Assembly (NCBI GenBank): GCA_040218145.1
Contig: JAVJQK010000079.1
Location: 1-38,832 of the forward strand
Direction of reading: 5' to 3'
From: Sandaracinaceae bacterium
GTDB lineage: Bacteria; Myxococcota_A; Polyangia; Polyangiales; Sandaracinaceae
Length of the DNA stretch: 38,832 nucleotides
Shown: in pieces, positions 15,632-23,440 of the stretch
Numbering within the stretch: position 1 is the first letter of the stretch
Layout: every line of letters starts with the position of its first letter
Notes under the pieces: model-generated
What the model was told of the DNA's origin: nothing
Database searches by the model: none
What the model saw: only the letters and a program-made list of their open reading frames with translations
Position numbers and translations under genes: made by a program

Positions 15632-17221
15632 ATGGCCTCCGTTGGACCTGGAACCGTCGTCGGCGGGAAGTACGAGCTCGTCGAGCCCATCGGGCAGGGC
15701 GGCATGGCGAGCGTATGGCGCGCGAGGCACACGACCCTCGAGAGCCCCGTGGCCGTGAAGTTCCTCGAGACGTACGGCACGGCGCGCGAGAAGATGGCCA
15801 AGCGCTTCCTCCGCGAAGCGAAGCTCGCCGCGCACCTCAAGCACCGGAACGTCGTGCACATCCTCGACTACGGGATGCTCGACGACGGCCAGCCCTTCAT
15901 GATCATGGAGCTGCTGCGCGGGAAGTCGCTCGGCGACCTGATCGAAGGAGACACGCCGCCCACGCCGCTCGAGATCCTCGAGATCATGGCGCAGGTACTC
16001 GGTGGGCTGGCGGCGGTGCACGACGAGGGGATCGTCCACCGGGACGTGAAGCCGGACAACATCTTCATGGTGAAGGACGCCGACGGCACCTATCCGAAGC
16101 TGCTCGACTTCGGCATCAGCCGGGACACCGAAGGCACCAGCGGCGACACGCGCATGACGAACACGGGCGCGGTGGTCGGCACCCCGCTCTACATGTCGCC
16201 CGAGCAGGCGCGCGGCATGACGGACCTCGATCGGCGCACCGACATCTGGTCGGTCGGCATGATCCTCTACGAGGCGCTGGCGGGCGAGCTGCCGTTCGAG
16301 TCGCCGCACATGGGCGACGTGCTCATCAAGGTGGCCACGGAGGACGTCCCGCCGCTCGGGGTGGCGCGCCCGGATCTGCCCAGGTCGGTCGTCGAGGCGG
16401 TGATGAAGTCGCTCGAGAAGGACCGCGCCGCGCGCTTCGACACCGCTCGGGAGATGCGCGAGGCCCTCCTCGAGGGCGCGGACGAGGTCGCGCGCGGCAT
16501 GATCTCACCGAGCCGATCGCGCCCGAGCCGGCGCCTTCCGTCCCAGCGCTTCGACACGGCGTCGGCGTGGGAGGAGGGCGCCACCGAGGTCGACCCCTCC
16601 GCCCTCGCGACACCGTCCGTCGAGCTCGACGAGCCTCCGGCGCCGCCGCCCCAGCAGACTCGCAAGTGGCCTTTCGCCGTCGCGGGCGGGCTGCTGGGTC
16701 TCGTCCTGCTCTCGGTGCTGGCCGTCTACGGGCTCGGGCTCGAGGTGCGCTTCCAGTCCGCGGCGGCCGACGGAGACCTGGCTGACGGAGACCTGGCCGA
16801 CGGAGACCTGGCGGTGGAGGTGGCCGCGCCTCCCGCCGCGGAAGCGGAGGCCCCCGTCGAGGCCGCGCGGCCCGATGCGCCGCCCGATGAGGCAGACGAG
16901 GAAGAGGCGGCCGAAGCGGGCGAAGCCGAGGAGGCGACCGAGCTCGCGCAGGCGGCCGCCCTCGAGGAGGAGCCTGCAGAAGCCCCGGACGAAGAGCAGG
17001 TCGACTCGCCAGAGGAGAGCGCCGCCGCGTCTGCCGGATCCGAAGGCCGGCGCGCCGCGAGGAGGGGGCGCGGGCGAGCGGCGCGCGGGACCGCGGCCCA
17101 GCGCACCGCGCCGCGGCCCGACTCCACCGAGACCGCGCCGCGACGTGAGACGCGCGAAGAGCCGCCCCCCACCCAGCGTGGCGGGCGCGGACGCGGCTTC
17201 CTGCGCGATCTGGACTACTGA
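15632..17221 (+). CDS. Transmembrane Ser/Thr protein kinase
   Basis: Hanks-type receptor-like kinase, 529 residues. The cytoplasmic kinase domain (about 12-280) has GQGGMASV, Lys43 in VAVK, HRDVKPDN (Asp138), DFG at 159 and GTPLYMSPEQA, so all catalytic elements are present. A basic, Ser-rich juxtamembrane linker leads to one transmembrane helix (about 346-370). The presumed extracytoplasmic part is unusual: three five-residue ADGDL repeats, about 110 residues very rich in Glu and Ala, then an Arg-rich tail (RRAARRGRGRAARG) and FLRDLDY at the end. No sensor domain such as PASTA is seen. No Shine-Dalgarno is apparent before the ATG. It is divergent from the TPR-PEGA/MopE gene pair, a likely functional partner. 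Confidence 0.93.
   Translation: MASVGPGTVVGGKYELVEPIGQGGMASVWRARHTTLESPVAVKFLETYGTAREKMAKRFLREAKLAAHLKHRNVVHILDYGMLDDGQPFMIMELLRGKSLGDLIEGDTPPTPLEILEIMAQVLGGLAAVHDEGIVHRDVKPDNIFMVKDADGTYPKLLDFGISRDTEGTSGDTRMTNTGAVVGTPLYMSPEQARGMTDLDRRTDIWSVGMILYEALAGELPFESPHMGDVLIKVATEDVPPLGVARPDLPRSVVEAVMKSLEKDRAARFDTAREMREALLEGADEVARGMISPSRSRPSRRLPSQRFDTASAWEEGATEVDPSALATPSVELDEPPAPPPQQTRKWPFAVAGGLLGLVLLSVLAVYGLGLEVRFQSAAADGDLADGDLADGDLAVEVAAPPAAEAEAPVEAARPDAPPDEADEEEAAEAGEAEEATELAQAAALEEEPAEAPDEEQVDSPEESAAASAGSEGRRAARRGRGRAARGTAAQRTAPRPDSTETAPRRETREEPPPTQRGGRGRGFLRDLDY
16769..16813 (+). repeat. Three 15-bp tandem repeats inside the kinase gene
   Basis: Three copies of GACGGAGACCTGGCN, nearly identical at the DNA level, encode the ADGDL repeats just after the transmembrane helix. 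Such in-frame repeats can vary in number by slippage; here they sit in a non-catalytic linker. Confidence 0.85.
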
Positions 17222-17307
17222 CGGAACGCGAAGAGGCAGGAGCGCGCGCCGTCCGTCGAATCGGAGCGGCCCGCGACGCCCGCCTCTCTCGTGTCAGGTC
17301 GCGAGGC

Positions 17308-17853
17308 TCAGTCGCCAGGACCCGCGGGCATCGGCCCCGGCGTCCCGCCCTCGCGCGGCGCGGGGGTCGGAGGCATGCCGTCGCGGCCGTCGTCGCTCGG
17401 CGGGCGCGGGCCGGCGAGCGGCGGCACGGGCACCTCGGTCACGTCCATGCGGTCCATCCGCGGGCTGCGGTGGTAGTCCTCCGCGGTGCAACAGTCGGGG
17501 CAGCTCTCGGGCACGCACTCCATCGTGTTGTGGCAACACACGTAGCCGTCCGCGCAGACGTCGTCGCTCTCGTTCTGGCAGCGCATGGGCAAGCGCTCGT
17601 TGAACGATCCGTAGGGCACGTCACCGACCTCGGTCCGGTCGTCGTCGCGACCGGGGATGTCGTTGCGCGCGCCGGCGTCGACGCCCGCGTCATAGATGAA
17701 GATGGGCGGCACCTCGCCGAAGGGGTCGAGCCCGTCGGCGAGCCTGTCGTCGAGCGGCGCGGCGCTCGCGCCCGTCTCCGCGGCGCATCCGGCGAGCGCG
17801 ACGCACGCAAACAAACTTACAATCACTCGGCTCATGGGGTGTGGGATGGTCAT
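17308..17853 (-). CDS. Small Cys-rich lipoprotein
   Basis: Predicted 181-residue lipoprotein. The ATG at 17853 has AAGGAGAGGAG directly upstream and gives a signal peptide ending LAGC (Cys23); a second in-frame ATG six codons later is possible. The mature chain starts with about 60 polar residues, then has a Cys cluster (DVCADGYVCCHNTMECVP, then CPDCC) and a Pro/Gly/Asp-rich tail. No known family was recognised, though the Cys cluster resembles small disulfide-rich modules of other proteins in this window. It is convergent with the transmembrane kinase (86 bp between stops) and divergent from the MscS gene (278 bp between starts). Confidence 0.75.
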   Translation of the reverse strand: MTIPHPMSRVIVSLFACVALAGCAAETGASAAPLDDRLADGLDPFGEVPPIFIYDAGVDAGARNDIPGRDDDRTEVGDVPYGSFNERLPMRCQNESDDVCADGYVCCHNTMECVPESCPDCCTAEDYHRSPRMDRMDVTEVPVPPLAGPRPPSDDGRDGMPPTPAPREGGTPGPMPAGPGD

Positions 17854-18101
17854 CTCCTCTCCTTCGAGCCGGGAGGCTGCATGGAGCGATCCAGACTCCG
17901 TCTCGGGGGCGTGCCGATGGAGACGTGGCGAGACGGGACACCGGCGTGGCGACGGGTCACGTCACACCTCGGGGCGGCGCACCCACGGAGCGGACGGCGC
18001 GCGGCCGCTCCATACGGGACCGCGAGAATGACCGTGTCAGATCCCCTCGCCCGAGGCGGAGGCGCACGGGGTGTGCATGCGACGCGTACGGCCACAGTCC
18101 T

Positions 18102-18117
18102 TGGCACGCACCTTCCA
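18102..18117 (+). promoter_or_regulatory. Possible sigma-54-type element upstream of mscS-like gene
   Basis: TGGCACGCACCTTCCA matches the sigma-54 consensus at TGGCACG and TT, but the conserved GC of the -12 element reads CC. The predicted start would lie about four bases before the ATG at 18132, leaving no room for a ribosome site. Weak candidate. Confidence 0.25.
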
Positions 18118-18131
18118 GACAGGTCGCTTCG

Positions 18132-19052
18132 ATGAATGAAGCAATCGCGCAAGTGACGGACAAGCTGTCCGGGTGGTGGACCGGGTTCCTCGAGATGCTG
18201 CCCAACCTCGGCGTCGCCCTGCTCGTGATCGGGCTCTTCTGGGGCCTGTCTCGGCTGGTGAAGAACCTGATGGACAAGGTGCTGCACCGCTCCCCGGTGC
18301 ACGACACCGCGGTGCCGATCGTCAGCCGCACGCTCTCGTTCATCGTGCTCGCGGTCGGCTTGGTGATCGCGCTCGGCATCCTGCAGCTCCAGGAGGCGGC
18401 GACCTCGCTGCTCGCCGGCGCCGGCATCATCGGTCTCGCCCTCGGTCTGGCGTTCCAGGACATCGCGGCGAACTACTTCGCCGGCTTCATGCTCTCGTTC
18501 CGACGCCCGATCGTCGTGGGCGACCTCGTCGAGACCAACGGCGTCTTCGGCACCGTCTCCGAGATCGAGCTGCGCTCGACCTACATCCTCACCCCGCAGG
18601 GGCAGCGCGTGATGATCCCGAACCGGAAGATCTTCAACGAGGTGCTGACCAACTTCAGCACGAACGGCGAGCGCCGCGTCGACGTCGCGGTCGGCGTCTC
18701 CTACGGCGACGACCTCGAGAAGGCCGAGAAGGTGGCCATCGCGGCCGTCGAGGGCCTCGACGGCCGCATGCAGGACAAGCCCGTGCAGCTCTTCTACGAG
18801 GGCTTCGGCGGCAGCTCCATCGACTTCCAGCTGCGCTTCTGGGTGAAGTTCCACAAGAACACGGACTTCCTCGCCGCGCGCTCCCACGCCATCAAGGCGA
18901 TCAAGCGAGCCTTCGACGAGAACGAGATCACCATCCCGTTCCCCATCCGCACGCTGGACTTCGGCATCGAGGGTGGCGCGACGCTGGCCGAGATGCTCCC
19001 CCGCTCGAGCGAGAGCCGCGAGGCCAGCGGGAACGGCGCGCGCCATCACTGA
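18132..19052 (+). CDS. MscS-family small-conductance mechanosensitive channel
   Basis: Inner-membrane homoheptameric channel that opens under membrane tension and releases solutes during osmotic downshock. The 306-residue protein is close to the classical MscS length. Transmembrane helices lie at about 24-44 and 66-86; the pore helix (about 89-122) is Gly/Ala-rich ([16 protein letters not shown]) and runs into [14 protein letters not shown] and the beta domain ([17 protein letters not shown], then [14 protein letters not shown]). The cytosolic alpha/beta vestibule follows. I chose the ATG at 18132, with AGGT seven bases upstream. It lies 147 bp before the stressosome operon on the same strand, suggesting a shared stress theme, though a dyad and promoter separate them. 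Confidence 0.93.
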   Translation: MNEAIAQVTDKLSGWWTGFLEMLPNLGVALLVIGLFWGLSRLVKNLMDKVLHRSPVHDTAVPIVSRTLSFIVLAVGLVIALGILQLQEAATSLLAGAGIIGLALGLAFQDIAANYFAGFMLSFRRPIVVGDLVETNGVFGTVSEIELRSTYILTPQGQRVMIPNRKIFNEVLTNFSTNGERRVDVAVGVSYGDDLEKAEKVAIAAVEGLDGRMQDKPVQLFYEGFGGSSIDFQLRFWVKFHKNTDFLAARSHAIKAIKRAFDENEITIPFPIRTLDFGIEGGATLAEMLPRSSESREASGNGARHH

Positions 19053-19103
19053 GCGCGGCGTCCCGCGTCAAATTCACTCACCCGTGGCCATGCGCCACAC
19101 CGA

Positions 19104-19134
19104 CACGCTCCCTGGGCACCGCCCTGGGAGCGTG
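19104..19134. promoter_or_regulatory. Long dyad between mscS-like gene and rsbR
   Basis: CACGCTCCC (19104-19112) is an exact inverted match to GGGAGCGTG (19126-19134); inside it, GGGC and GCCC pair as well, with one T/T mismatch and a three-base centre. It could be an operator overlapping the -24 element of the promoter that follows, or a hairpin ending the channel transcript. No T-tract follows, which disfavours an intrinsic terminator. Confidence 0.45.
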
Positions 19135-19148
19135 GCACGTCGCGTGCT
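19133..19148 (+). promoter_or_regulatory. Sigma-54-type promoter upstream of rsbR
   Basis: TGGCACGTCGCGTGCT matches the sigma-54 consensus (TGGCACG, four bases, TTGCW) with a single difference, and the GG and GC dinucleotides are correctly spaced. The expected transcription start, near 19159, leaves a leader of about 41 bases containing GGGAG before the rsbR ATG at 19200. No enhancer-binding protein gene is in the window. Confidence 0.6.
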
Positions 19149-19199
19149 GCCCCAGGTGGGCGCATCGCCGACATCACCTCACGGGAGACACACTTCGAA

Positions 19200-20021
19200 A
19201 TGACCGACGGCCCCAACACCTTGACCGAAGCCCTGCAGAGCCGCGAAGCGCTCTTGCAGGAGTGGCTCGACGCGCTCTCCGCGACCGCGATGCGCAGCCA
19301 GGTCTCCGACGCCGAGCTGCGCGAGGAGGCGGAGACGCTGCTGGACCAGATGGCCGCCGTCTCTCGGGGGGGCGAGGAGGAGTGGGAGGATCTCCTCGAG
19401 GCCATGGACGGGCTGGCGCGCGCCCGGGTCGAGCAGGGCTTCGACTCGACGGACACCACGACCTTCGTCCAGACGCTCCGCGCCCCGCTGCTGAGGCGGA
19501 TCCACGCCGCGGCGGGCGGCGACGACGCGCTCGAAGAGGTGCTCAAGGCGTCGCGCCTGCTCGATCACGTGCTGCGGCGCATGATGGACGCCTACGTCAA
19601 GGCGCGGGACGCGGTGATCGCACAGCAGCAAGAGGACCTGCTCGAGCTGTCCACTCCGGTCGTGAGCCTCTGGGACGGCGTGCTCGCGCTCCCCCTGGTG
19701 GGCACGCTCGACAGCCGGCGCGCGATGGTGGTGATGGAGTCGCTCCTCGAGCGCATCGCGGAGACGGGGGCGCAGATCACCATCCTCGACATCACGGGCG
19801 TGCCGACGGTGGACACCCTCGTCGCGCAGCACCTGATGAAGACCGTCACCGCGGCGCGGCTGATGGGCGCCGACTGCATCGTCAGCGGGATCCGACCGCA
19901 GATCGCGCAGACCCTCGTGCAGCTCGGGGTCAACCTCGGGGACATCGACACTCGCGCCACCCTCGCGGACGCCTTCGGGCACGCGCTCGAGCGGCTCGGG
20001 CGCGGGGTGGGGCCGTCGTGA
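19200..20021 (+). CDS. rsbR: Stressosome protein RsbR (STAS co-antagonist)
   Basis: Sensor and scaffold subunit of the stressosome, a large cytoplasmic complex built from RsbR and RsbS. The 273 residues split into a helical N-terminal sensory domain (about 1-140, dimeric and globin-like in the family) and a C-terminal STAS domain (about 150-265). The two RsbT phosphorylation positions of B. subtilis RsbRA (Thr171 and Thr205) fall at Ser172 (GTLDSRRA) and Thr206 ([12 protein letters not shown]), so the first site is Ser rather than Thr. The N-terminal domain contains no conserved haem ligand I can identify. First gene of a tightly overlapping five-gene operon behind a sigma-54-type promoter; its stop overlaps the rsbS GTG start (GTGA). 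Confidence 0.93.
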   Translation: MTDGPNTLTEALQSREALLQEWLDALSATAMRSQVSDAELREEAETLLDQMAAVSRGGEEEWEDLLEAMDGLARARVEQGFDSTDTTTFVQTLRAPLLRRIHAAAGGDDALEEVLKASRLLDHVLRRMMDAYVKARDAVIAQQQEDLLELSTPVVSLWDGVLALPLVGTLDSRRAMVVMESLLERIAETGAQITILDITGVPTVDTLVAQHLMKTVTAARLMGADCIVSGIRPQIAQTLVQLGVNLGDIDTRATLADAFGHALERLGRGVGPS

Positions 20022-20422
20022 GCGACTACGGGCCCGAGACGATCCGCATCCCCATCATGAAGATGGGGCAGACCCTGATGGTCAGCGTGCAGGTCGAGCT
20101 GAGCGACGACGTCGTGATGCGCCTCAGCGAGGAGCTGACCGAGCGCATCGCGGGGGAGAGCGCCCGCGGGGTCCTGATCGAGATCTCGGCCCTCGACATC
20201 GTCGACTCGTTCGTCGGGCGCGTGCTCAGCGATCTGGCCAGCGCGGCGCGCCTGCTCGGCGCGCGCGTGGTGGTCGTCGGCATGCAGCCCGCGGTGGCGA
20301 TCACCCTGGTGGAGCTGGGTCTTTCGCTGCCGGGGGTGGAGACCGCCCTCAGCATCGAGCAGGGGCTCGAGAAGCTCGAGGTCGAGCGGCACTGGGGGAC
20401 GCATGGCGGCGCAGGAGCCTGA
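20018..20422 (+). CDS. rsbS: Stressosome protein RsbS (STAS antagonist)
   Basis: Minimal STAS-domain protein of 134 residues that co-assembles with RsbR and sequesters RsbT in unstressed cells. The GTG start overlaps the rsbR stop by four bases. The body aligns well with B. subtilis RsbS: IPIMKMG near the start, the phosphorylation motif IVDSF with Ser64 equivalent to Ser59, then [23 protein letters not shown] and a final EQGLEKLE. The phosphorylatable Ser is intact, so switching by RsbT is expected. The 3' end overlaps rsbT by 20 bases. Confidence 0.94.
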   Translation: MSDYGPETIRIPIMKMGQTLMVSVQVELSDDVVMRLSEELTERIAGESARGVLIEISALDIVDSFVGRVLSDLASAARLLGARVVVVGMQPAVAITLVELGLSLPGVETALSIEQGLEKLEVERHWGTHGGAGA

Positions 20423-20807
20423 GCGTATCCCGATCGCGCAGGAGTCCGACGTGGTGCTCGTTCGGCGCGCGGTGCGCGAGCGCGCGCGCACGCTGAAGCT
20501 CTCGCTCGTGGAGCAGACCAAGCTCGTCACCGCCGCGAGCGAGCTGGCGCGGAACGCGCTCGAGCACGCGGGCGGCGGCCAGGCCACGGTGACCACCGTC
20601 GTCCACGGGACGCGCAGCGGCGTGGAGCTGATCTTCGAGGACGACGGCCCCGGCATCGCCGACGTGGAGACCGCGCTCCGCGACGGCTTCACGACCGGCC
20701 GCGGCCTGGGTCTGGGCCTCGGCGGCGCCAGGCGGCTCGTGCACGAGTTCGATCTCGAGGGGCGCGACGGAGGCGGGACCCGCATCCGTATCGTGCGATG
20801 GAGCTGA
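20403..20807 (+). CDS. rsbT: Serine/threonine kinase RsbT (switch kinase)
   Basis: GHKL-type protein kinase of 134 residues that phosphorylates RsbR and RsbS, leaves the stressosome and activates the downstream partner. Motifs are the N box [11 protein letters not shown] (Asn51), G1 DDGPGI and G2 [14 protein letters not shown], all intact, and the length matches B. subtilis RsbT. The ATG lies inside rsbS (20-base overlap) and the 3' end overlaps the next gene by ten bases, so synthesis should be tightly balanced. In B. subtilis RsbT activates the phosphatase RsbU; no RsbU with an RsbT-binding domain is visible here, so the target is probably encoded downstream. Confidence 0.94.
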   Translation: MAAQEPERIPIAQESDVVLVRRAVRERARTLKLSLVEQTKLVTAASELARNALEHAGGGQATVTTVVHGTRSGVELIFEDDGPGIADVETALRDGFTTGRGLGLGLGGARRLVHEFDLEGRDGGGTRIRIVRWS

Positions 20808-21814
20808 GCACGTCGGGAGATCTCGGAGCTGGCTTCGTCCGGGTCCGCGACGGCTCGCACGTGGGGCGGGCGCGGCGGCTCGTGCGCGAGATGGTCGAGA
20901 AGGCGGAGCTGGGGACGGAGCTCGCCGAACGGGCCGCGCTGGTGGCCACGGAGCTGAGCACCAACCTCTCCACGCACGCCCGGGGCGGTGAGCTGCACGT
21001 GCGCGTGCGCGACGAGGGCGTGGATCTCGTCAGCGTCGACCTGGGGCCGGGAATGCGGGACCTGGAGCGGGCCTTCCGCGACGGCTACAGCACGGCGGGC
21101 ACGGGGGGCACGGGGCTCGGCGCGGTGCGGCGCCTGAGCGACGCGTGCGACTGCGAGAGCGCTGACGGCGGCACCGTCCTGGTCGCCTCGCTGGTGCGAC
21201 ACCGCACCGGGGAGACCCCCACCGTCACGCTCGCGCGCAGCGCCGGGCTCGTCTCGCCCCACCCGGGCGAGGTCAGCTCCGGCGACGGGTTCTTCGTGCG
21301 GCGTGAGCGAGGGCGAACCGTCGGCGCCGTGGTCGACGGTCTGGGCCACGGCGCGCTGGCGTCGAGTGAGCGCGAGCGGGCGCTGGAGGTCATGAGCGCG
21401 CTCGAAGAGAGCCTGTCGCCGAGCGATCACCTGCGAGCCATTCACGGCGAGACGACGCGCAGCGGAGGGCTGGCGGCTTCGGTCGTGGCGATCGAGCCCG
21501 AGCGCGAGCGCCTCGTGTTCGCGGGGGTCGGCAACGTCTCCGGGCGCGTCCTCTACCCCGACGGCGAGAGCGCGAGCCTCGTGACGCTGGGCGGCATCCT
21601 CGGGCGCGCGCCCTTCCACGTGAAGGAGATGGAGCGGCCGTGGCGGCCCGGCGCCGTGGTCGTGCTCCACTCCGACGGCATCACCACCCGCTGGCAGCCC
21701 AAGGACTACCGCTGGAGCGCGCGACGCGACCCGGCGGTGCTGGCCGGAGTGCTGATGCGGGACTACCGTCGCCCGCGAGACGACGCGAGCGTCCTGGTGC
21801 TCCGTGACGCATGA
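20798..21814 (+). CDS. HATPase-PP2C fusion phosphatase (RsbX-like position)
   Basis: Two-domain regulator of 338 residues. Residues about 20-135 form an RsbT/RsbW-type HATPase domain (N box ATELSTN with Asn56, G1 DLGPGM, G2 GTGGTGLGAVRRL). Residues about 145-338 form a PP2C/SpoIIE-type phosphatase domain with metal-binding Asp in GDGF (163), VVDGLGHG (180), HSDGI and RDDAS near the end. In other stressosomes the stand-alone phosphatase RsbX dephosphorylates RsbR and RsbS to reset the complex; this gene sits exactly where rsbX would, but carries an additional kinase-like domain. It could hold opposing kinase and phosphatase activities in one chain. It overlaps rsbT by ten bases and the next gene by eleven. 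Confidence 0.9.
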   Translation: MELSTSGDLGAGFVRVRDGSHVGRARRLVREMVEKAELGTELAERAALVATELSTNLSTHARGGELHVRVRDEGVDLVSVDLGPGMRDLERAFRDGYSTAGTGGTGLGAVRRLSDACDCESADGGTVLVASLVRHRTGETPTVTLARSAGLVSPHPGEVSSGDGFFVRRERGRTVGAVVDGLGHGALASSERERALEVMSALEESLSPSDHLRAIHGETTRSGGLAASVVAIEPERERLVFAGVGNVSGRVLYPDGESASLVTLGGILGRAPFHVKEMERPWRPGAVVVLHSDGITTRWQPKDYRWSARRDPAVLAGVLMRDYRRPRDDASVLVLRDA

Positions 21815-23351
21815 GACCCAAACGATCCCGCTCGGCTCCGGCCACACCTCGGAGGCGCTGCAGCGCGCGCGGGCCTGGCTGGAGGCGCGCGGCGTCGAGC
21901 CGGCCGAGGCGCTCGCGCTCCTGGTCACCGTGGAGCTGCTCGCCCCCGACGCGACCTCCCTCGAGCTCGACGCCGAGGGGGCGCGCGTGTGGACCGACGC
22001 GCCGAACGAGCCCGCGCTGGCGCGATACGCGCGGCTGCTCGAGGTGACGCGCGGCGAGGGCTGGGTCGCGCTGCGCCCGCGCTCGGAGCCGGTCGCGCCG
22101 CCCGCGCTCGACGCCCCGCGGCGCTCGATCGAGGCCTCGGTGCTCGACCGCCTGCTCGGCCGCGAGGCGGACATCGATCGGCTGCAGCGCGAGCTGGACG
22201 AGACGAACCGCGGCGTCGTCGCGCTCTACGCGGAGCTGGACGAGCACTCCCGGGATCTGGAGCGCGCGGATCGTCGCAAGGACGAGTTCCTGGCCATGCT
22301 GGCGCACGAGCTGCGGAACCCGCTCGCGGCCCTGCGGATCGCGGCGGAGGATCTCGAGGACGGCGGCGGGCCGCGCGCGGTCGCGGTGATCCAGCGCCAG
22401 ATGCAGCACCTCGGCCGCATGGTGGACGATCTGCTGGACGTCTCGCGCATCACGCGCGGCAAGATCGAGGTCAGCCTGCGCCGCATCGAGCTGAGTCAGG
22501 CGGTGCATCAGGCGGTCGAGCCGCGACGACGCATCGCCGCCGCCTCGCGCATGAACCTCGTCGTGGAGGAGGCGCCCGCGCCGCTCTGGATCGACGGCGA
22601 CCCGACGCGGGTCGAGCAGGTGATCGTCAACCTCGTCGACAACGCCATCAAGTACGGCGTGCCCGGCGGCACGGTCACGGTCTCGCTGGGGCTCCAGGAC
22701 AACCAGGCGGAGCTCGCCGTGAAGGATGACGGCCGCGGCATGACCGACGAGCAGCTCCGCGACGCGTTCGAGCTCTTCGTGCAGCACGCGCTCGACGGGC
22801 TGGACCGACCGCGCGGCGGGCTCGGGCTCGGCCTGACGCTGGTGCGCGAGATCGTGACGCTCCACGGCGGCAGCGTGTCGGCCGACAGCGACGGCCCCGG
22901 CGAGGGCTCGGTCTTCCGGGTGTGCTTCCCGGTGGTGGACGCCCCCGCGACGACGCGAGAGCCGGTGAGCGAGGCGAGCGAAGACAACGACGGCGCGATG
23001 CGCCTCCTGCTCGTGGAGGACAACGAAGATTTCCGGGAGCTGCTGGCCTCGCGCCTGCGCCGCCGCGGGCTCGAGGTGCTCGAAGCCGGCGACGGCGCCC
23101 AGGCGCTCGCGCACCTCCGGGCGGCCCCGCTGCCGGACGCCGTGGTGACCGACGTGGGGCTGCCGGGCATGGACGGCTACGCCCTCGCGCGCGCCATCCG
23201 GAGCGACCAGCGCCTCGAGCCGCTGAAGCTGATCGCGCTGACCGGCTACGGCGGCCAGGACGCGCTCGAGCGGACCCGGCTCGCGGGCTTCGACGACCAC
23301 CTGGTCAAGCCGGTCCCCGTCGAGGAGCTGCTCGCGGCCCTCCGCAGCTGA
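21804..23351 (+). CDS. Histidine kinase-receiver hybrid, probable stressosome output
   Basis: Cytoplasmic hybrid kinase of 515 residues with a GTG start inside the previous gene. A non-canonical N-terminal domain (about 1-95) is followed by a coiled stretch (about 118-158, ETNRGVVALYAELDEH), a HisKA domain (His168 in LAHELRNPLAAL), a HATPase domain (NLVDNAIKYG; DDGRGM; GGLGLGLTLV) and a receiver domain from about 399 (VEDN, phosphoacceptor about Asp450 in VTDVGLPGMDG, ALTGYG, LVKPV). There is no membrane segment. As the last gene of the operon it is the likely recipient of the RsbT signal, with phosphotransfer replacing the partner-switch to a sigma factor seen in Bacillus. The downstream transcription factor, if any, is not in this window. 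Confidence 0.92.
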   Translation: MTHETQTIPLGSGHTSEALQRARAWLEARGVEPAEALALLVTVELLAPDATSLELDAEGARVWTDAPNEPALARYARLLEVTRGEGWVALRPRSEPVAPPALDAPRRSIEASVLDRLLGREADIDRLQRELDETNRGVVALYAELDEHSRDLERADRRKDEFLAMLAHELRNPLAALRIAAEDLEDGGGPRAVAVIQRQMQHLGRMVDDLLDVSRITRGKIEVSLRRIELSQAVHQAVEPRRRIAAASRMNLVVEEAPAPLWIDGDPTRVEQVIVNLVDNAIKYGVPGGTVTVSLGLQDNQAELAVKDDGRGMTDEQLRDAFELFVQHALDGLDRPRGGLGLGLTLVREIVTLHGGSVSADSDGPGEGSVFRVCFPVVDAPATTREPVSEASEDNDGAMRLLLVEDNEDFRELLASRLRRRGLEVLEAGDGAQALAHLRAAPLPDAVVTDVGLPGMDGYALARAIRSDQRLEPLKLIALTGYGGQDALERTRLAGFDDHLVKPVPVEELLAALRS

Positions 23352-23374
23352 GGTCATCGAGCCCGCGGGCGAGG

Positions 23375-23394
23375 CGTCGCGGCCTGTCGCGACG
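23375..23394 (+). terminator. GC hairpin after the stressosome operon
   Basis: CGTCGCG (23375-23381) and CGCGACG (23388-23394) form a seven-base stem with a six-base loop, 23 bases after the stop of the hybrid kinase. No T-tract follows, so it is at best a pause or Rho-assisted end. Confidence 0.3.
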
Positions 23395-23440
23395 CGGCGA
23401 GCTGCCACGGCGTGGGCGGGCGCAGACGCCCGGTCCACCC

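Noticed and set aside
17222-17307. AGAGGC...GCCTCT inverted repeat between the kinase and the convergent lipoprotein gene as a terminator
   Set aside because: The arms are about 45 bases apart and no T-tract follows, so an intrinsic terminator is unlikely.
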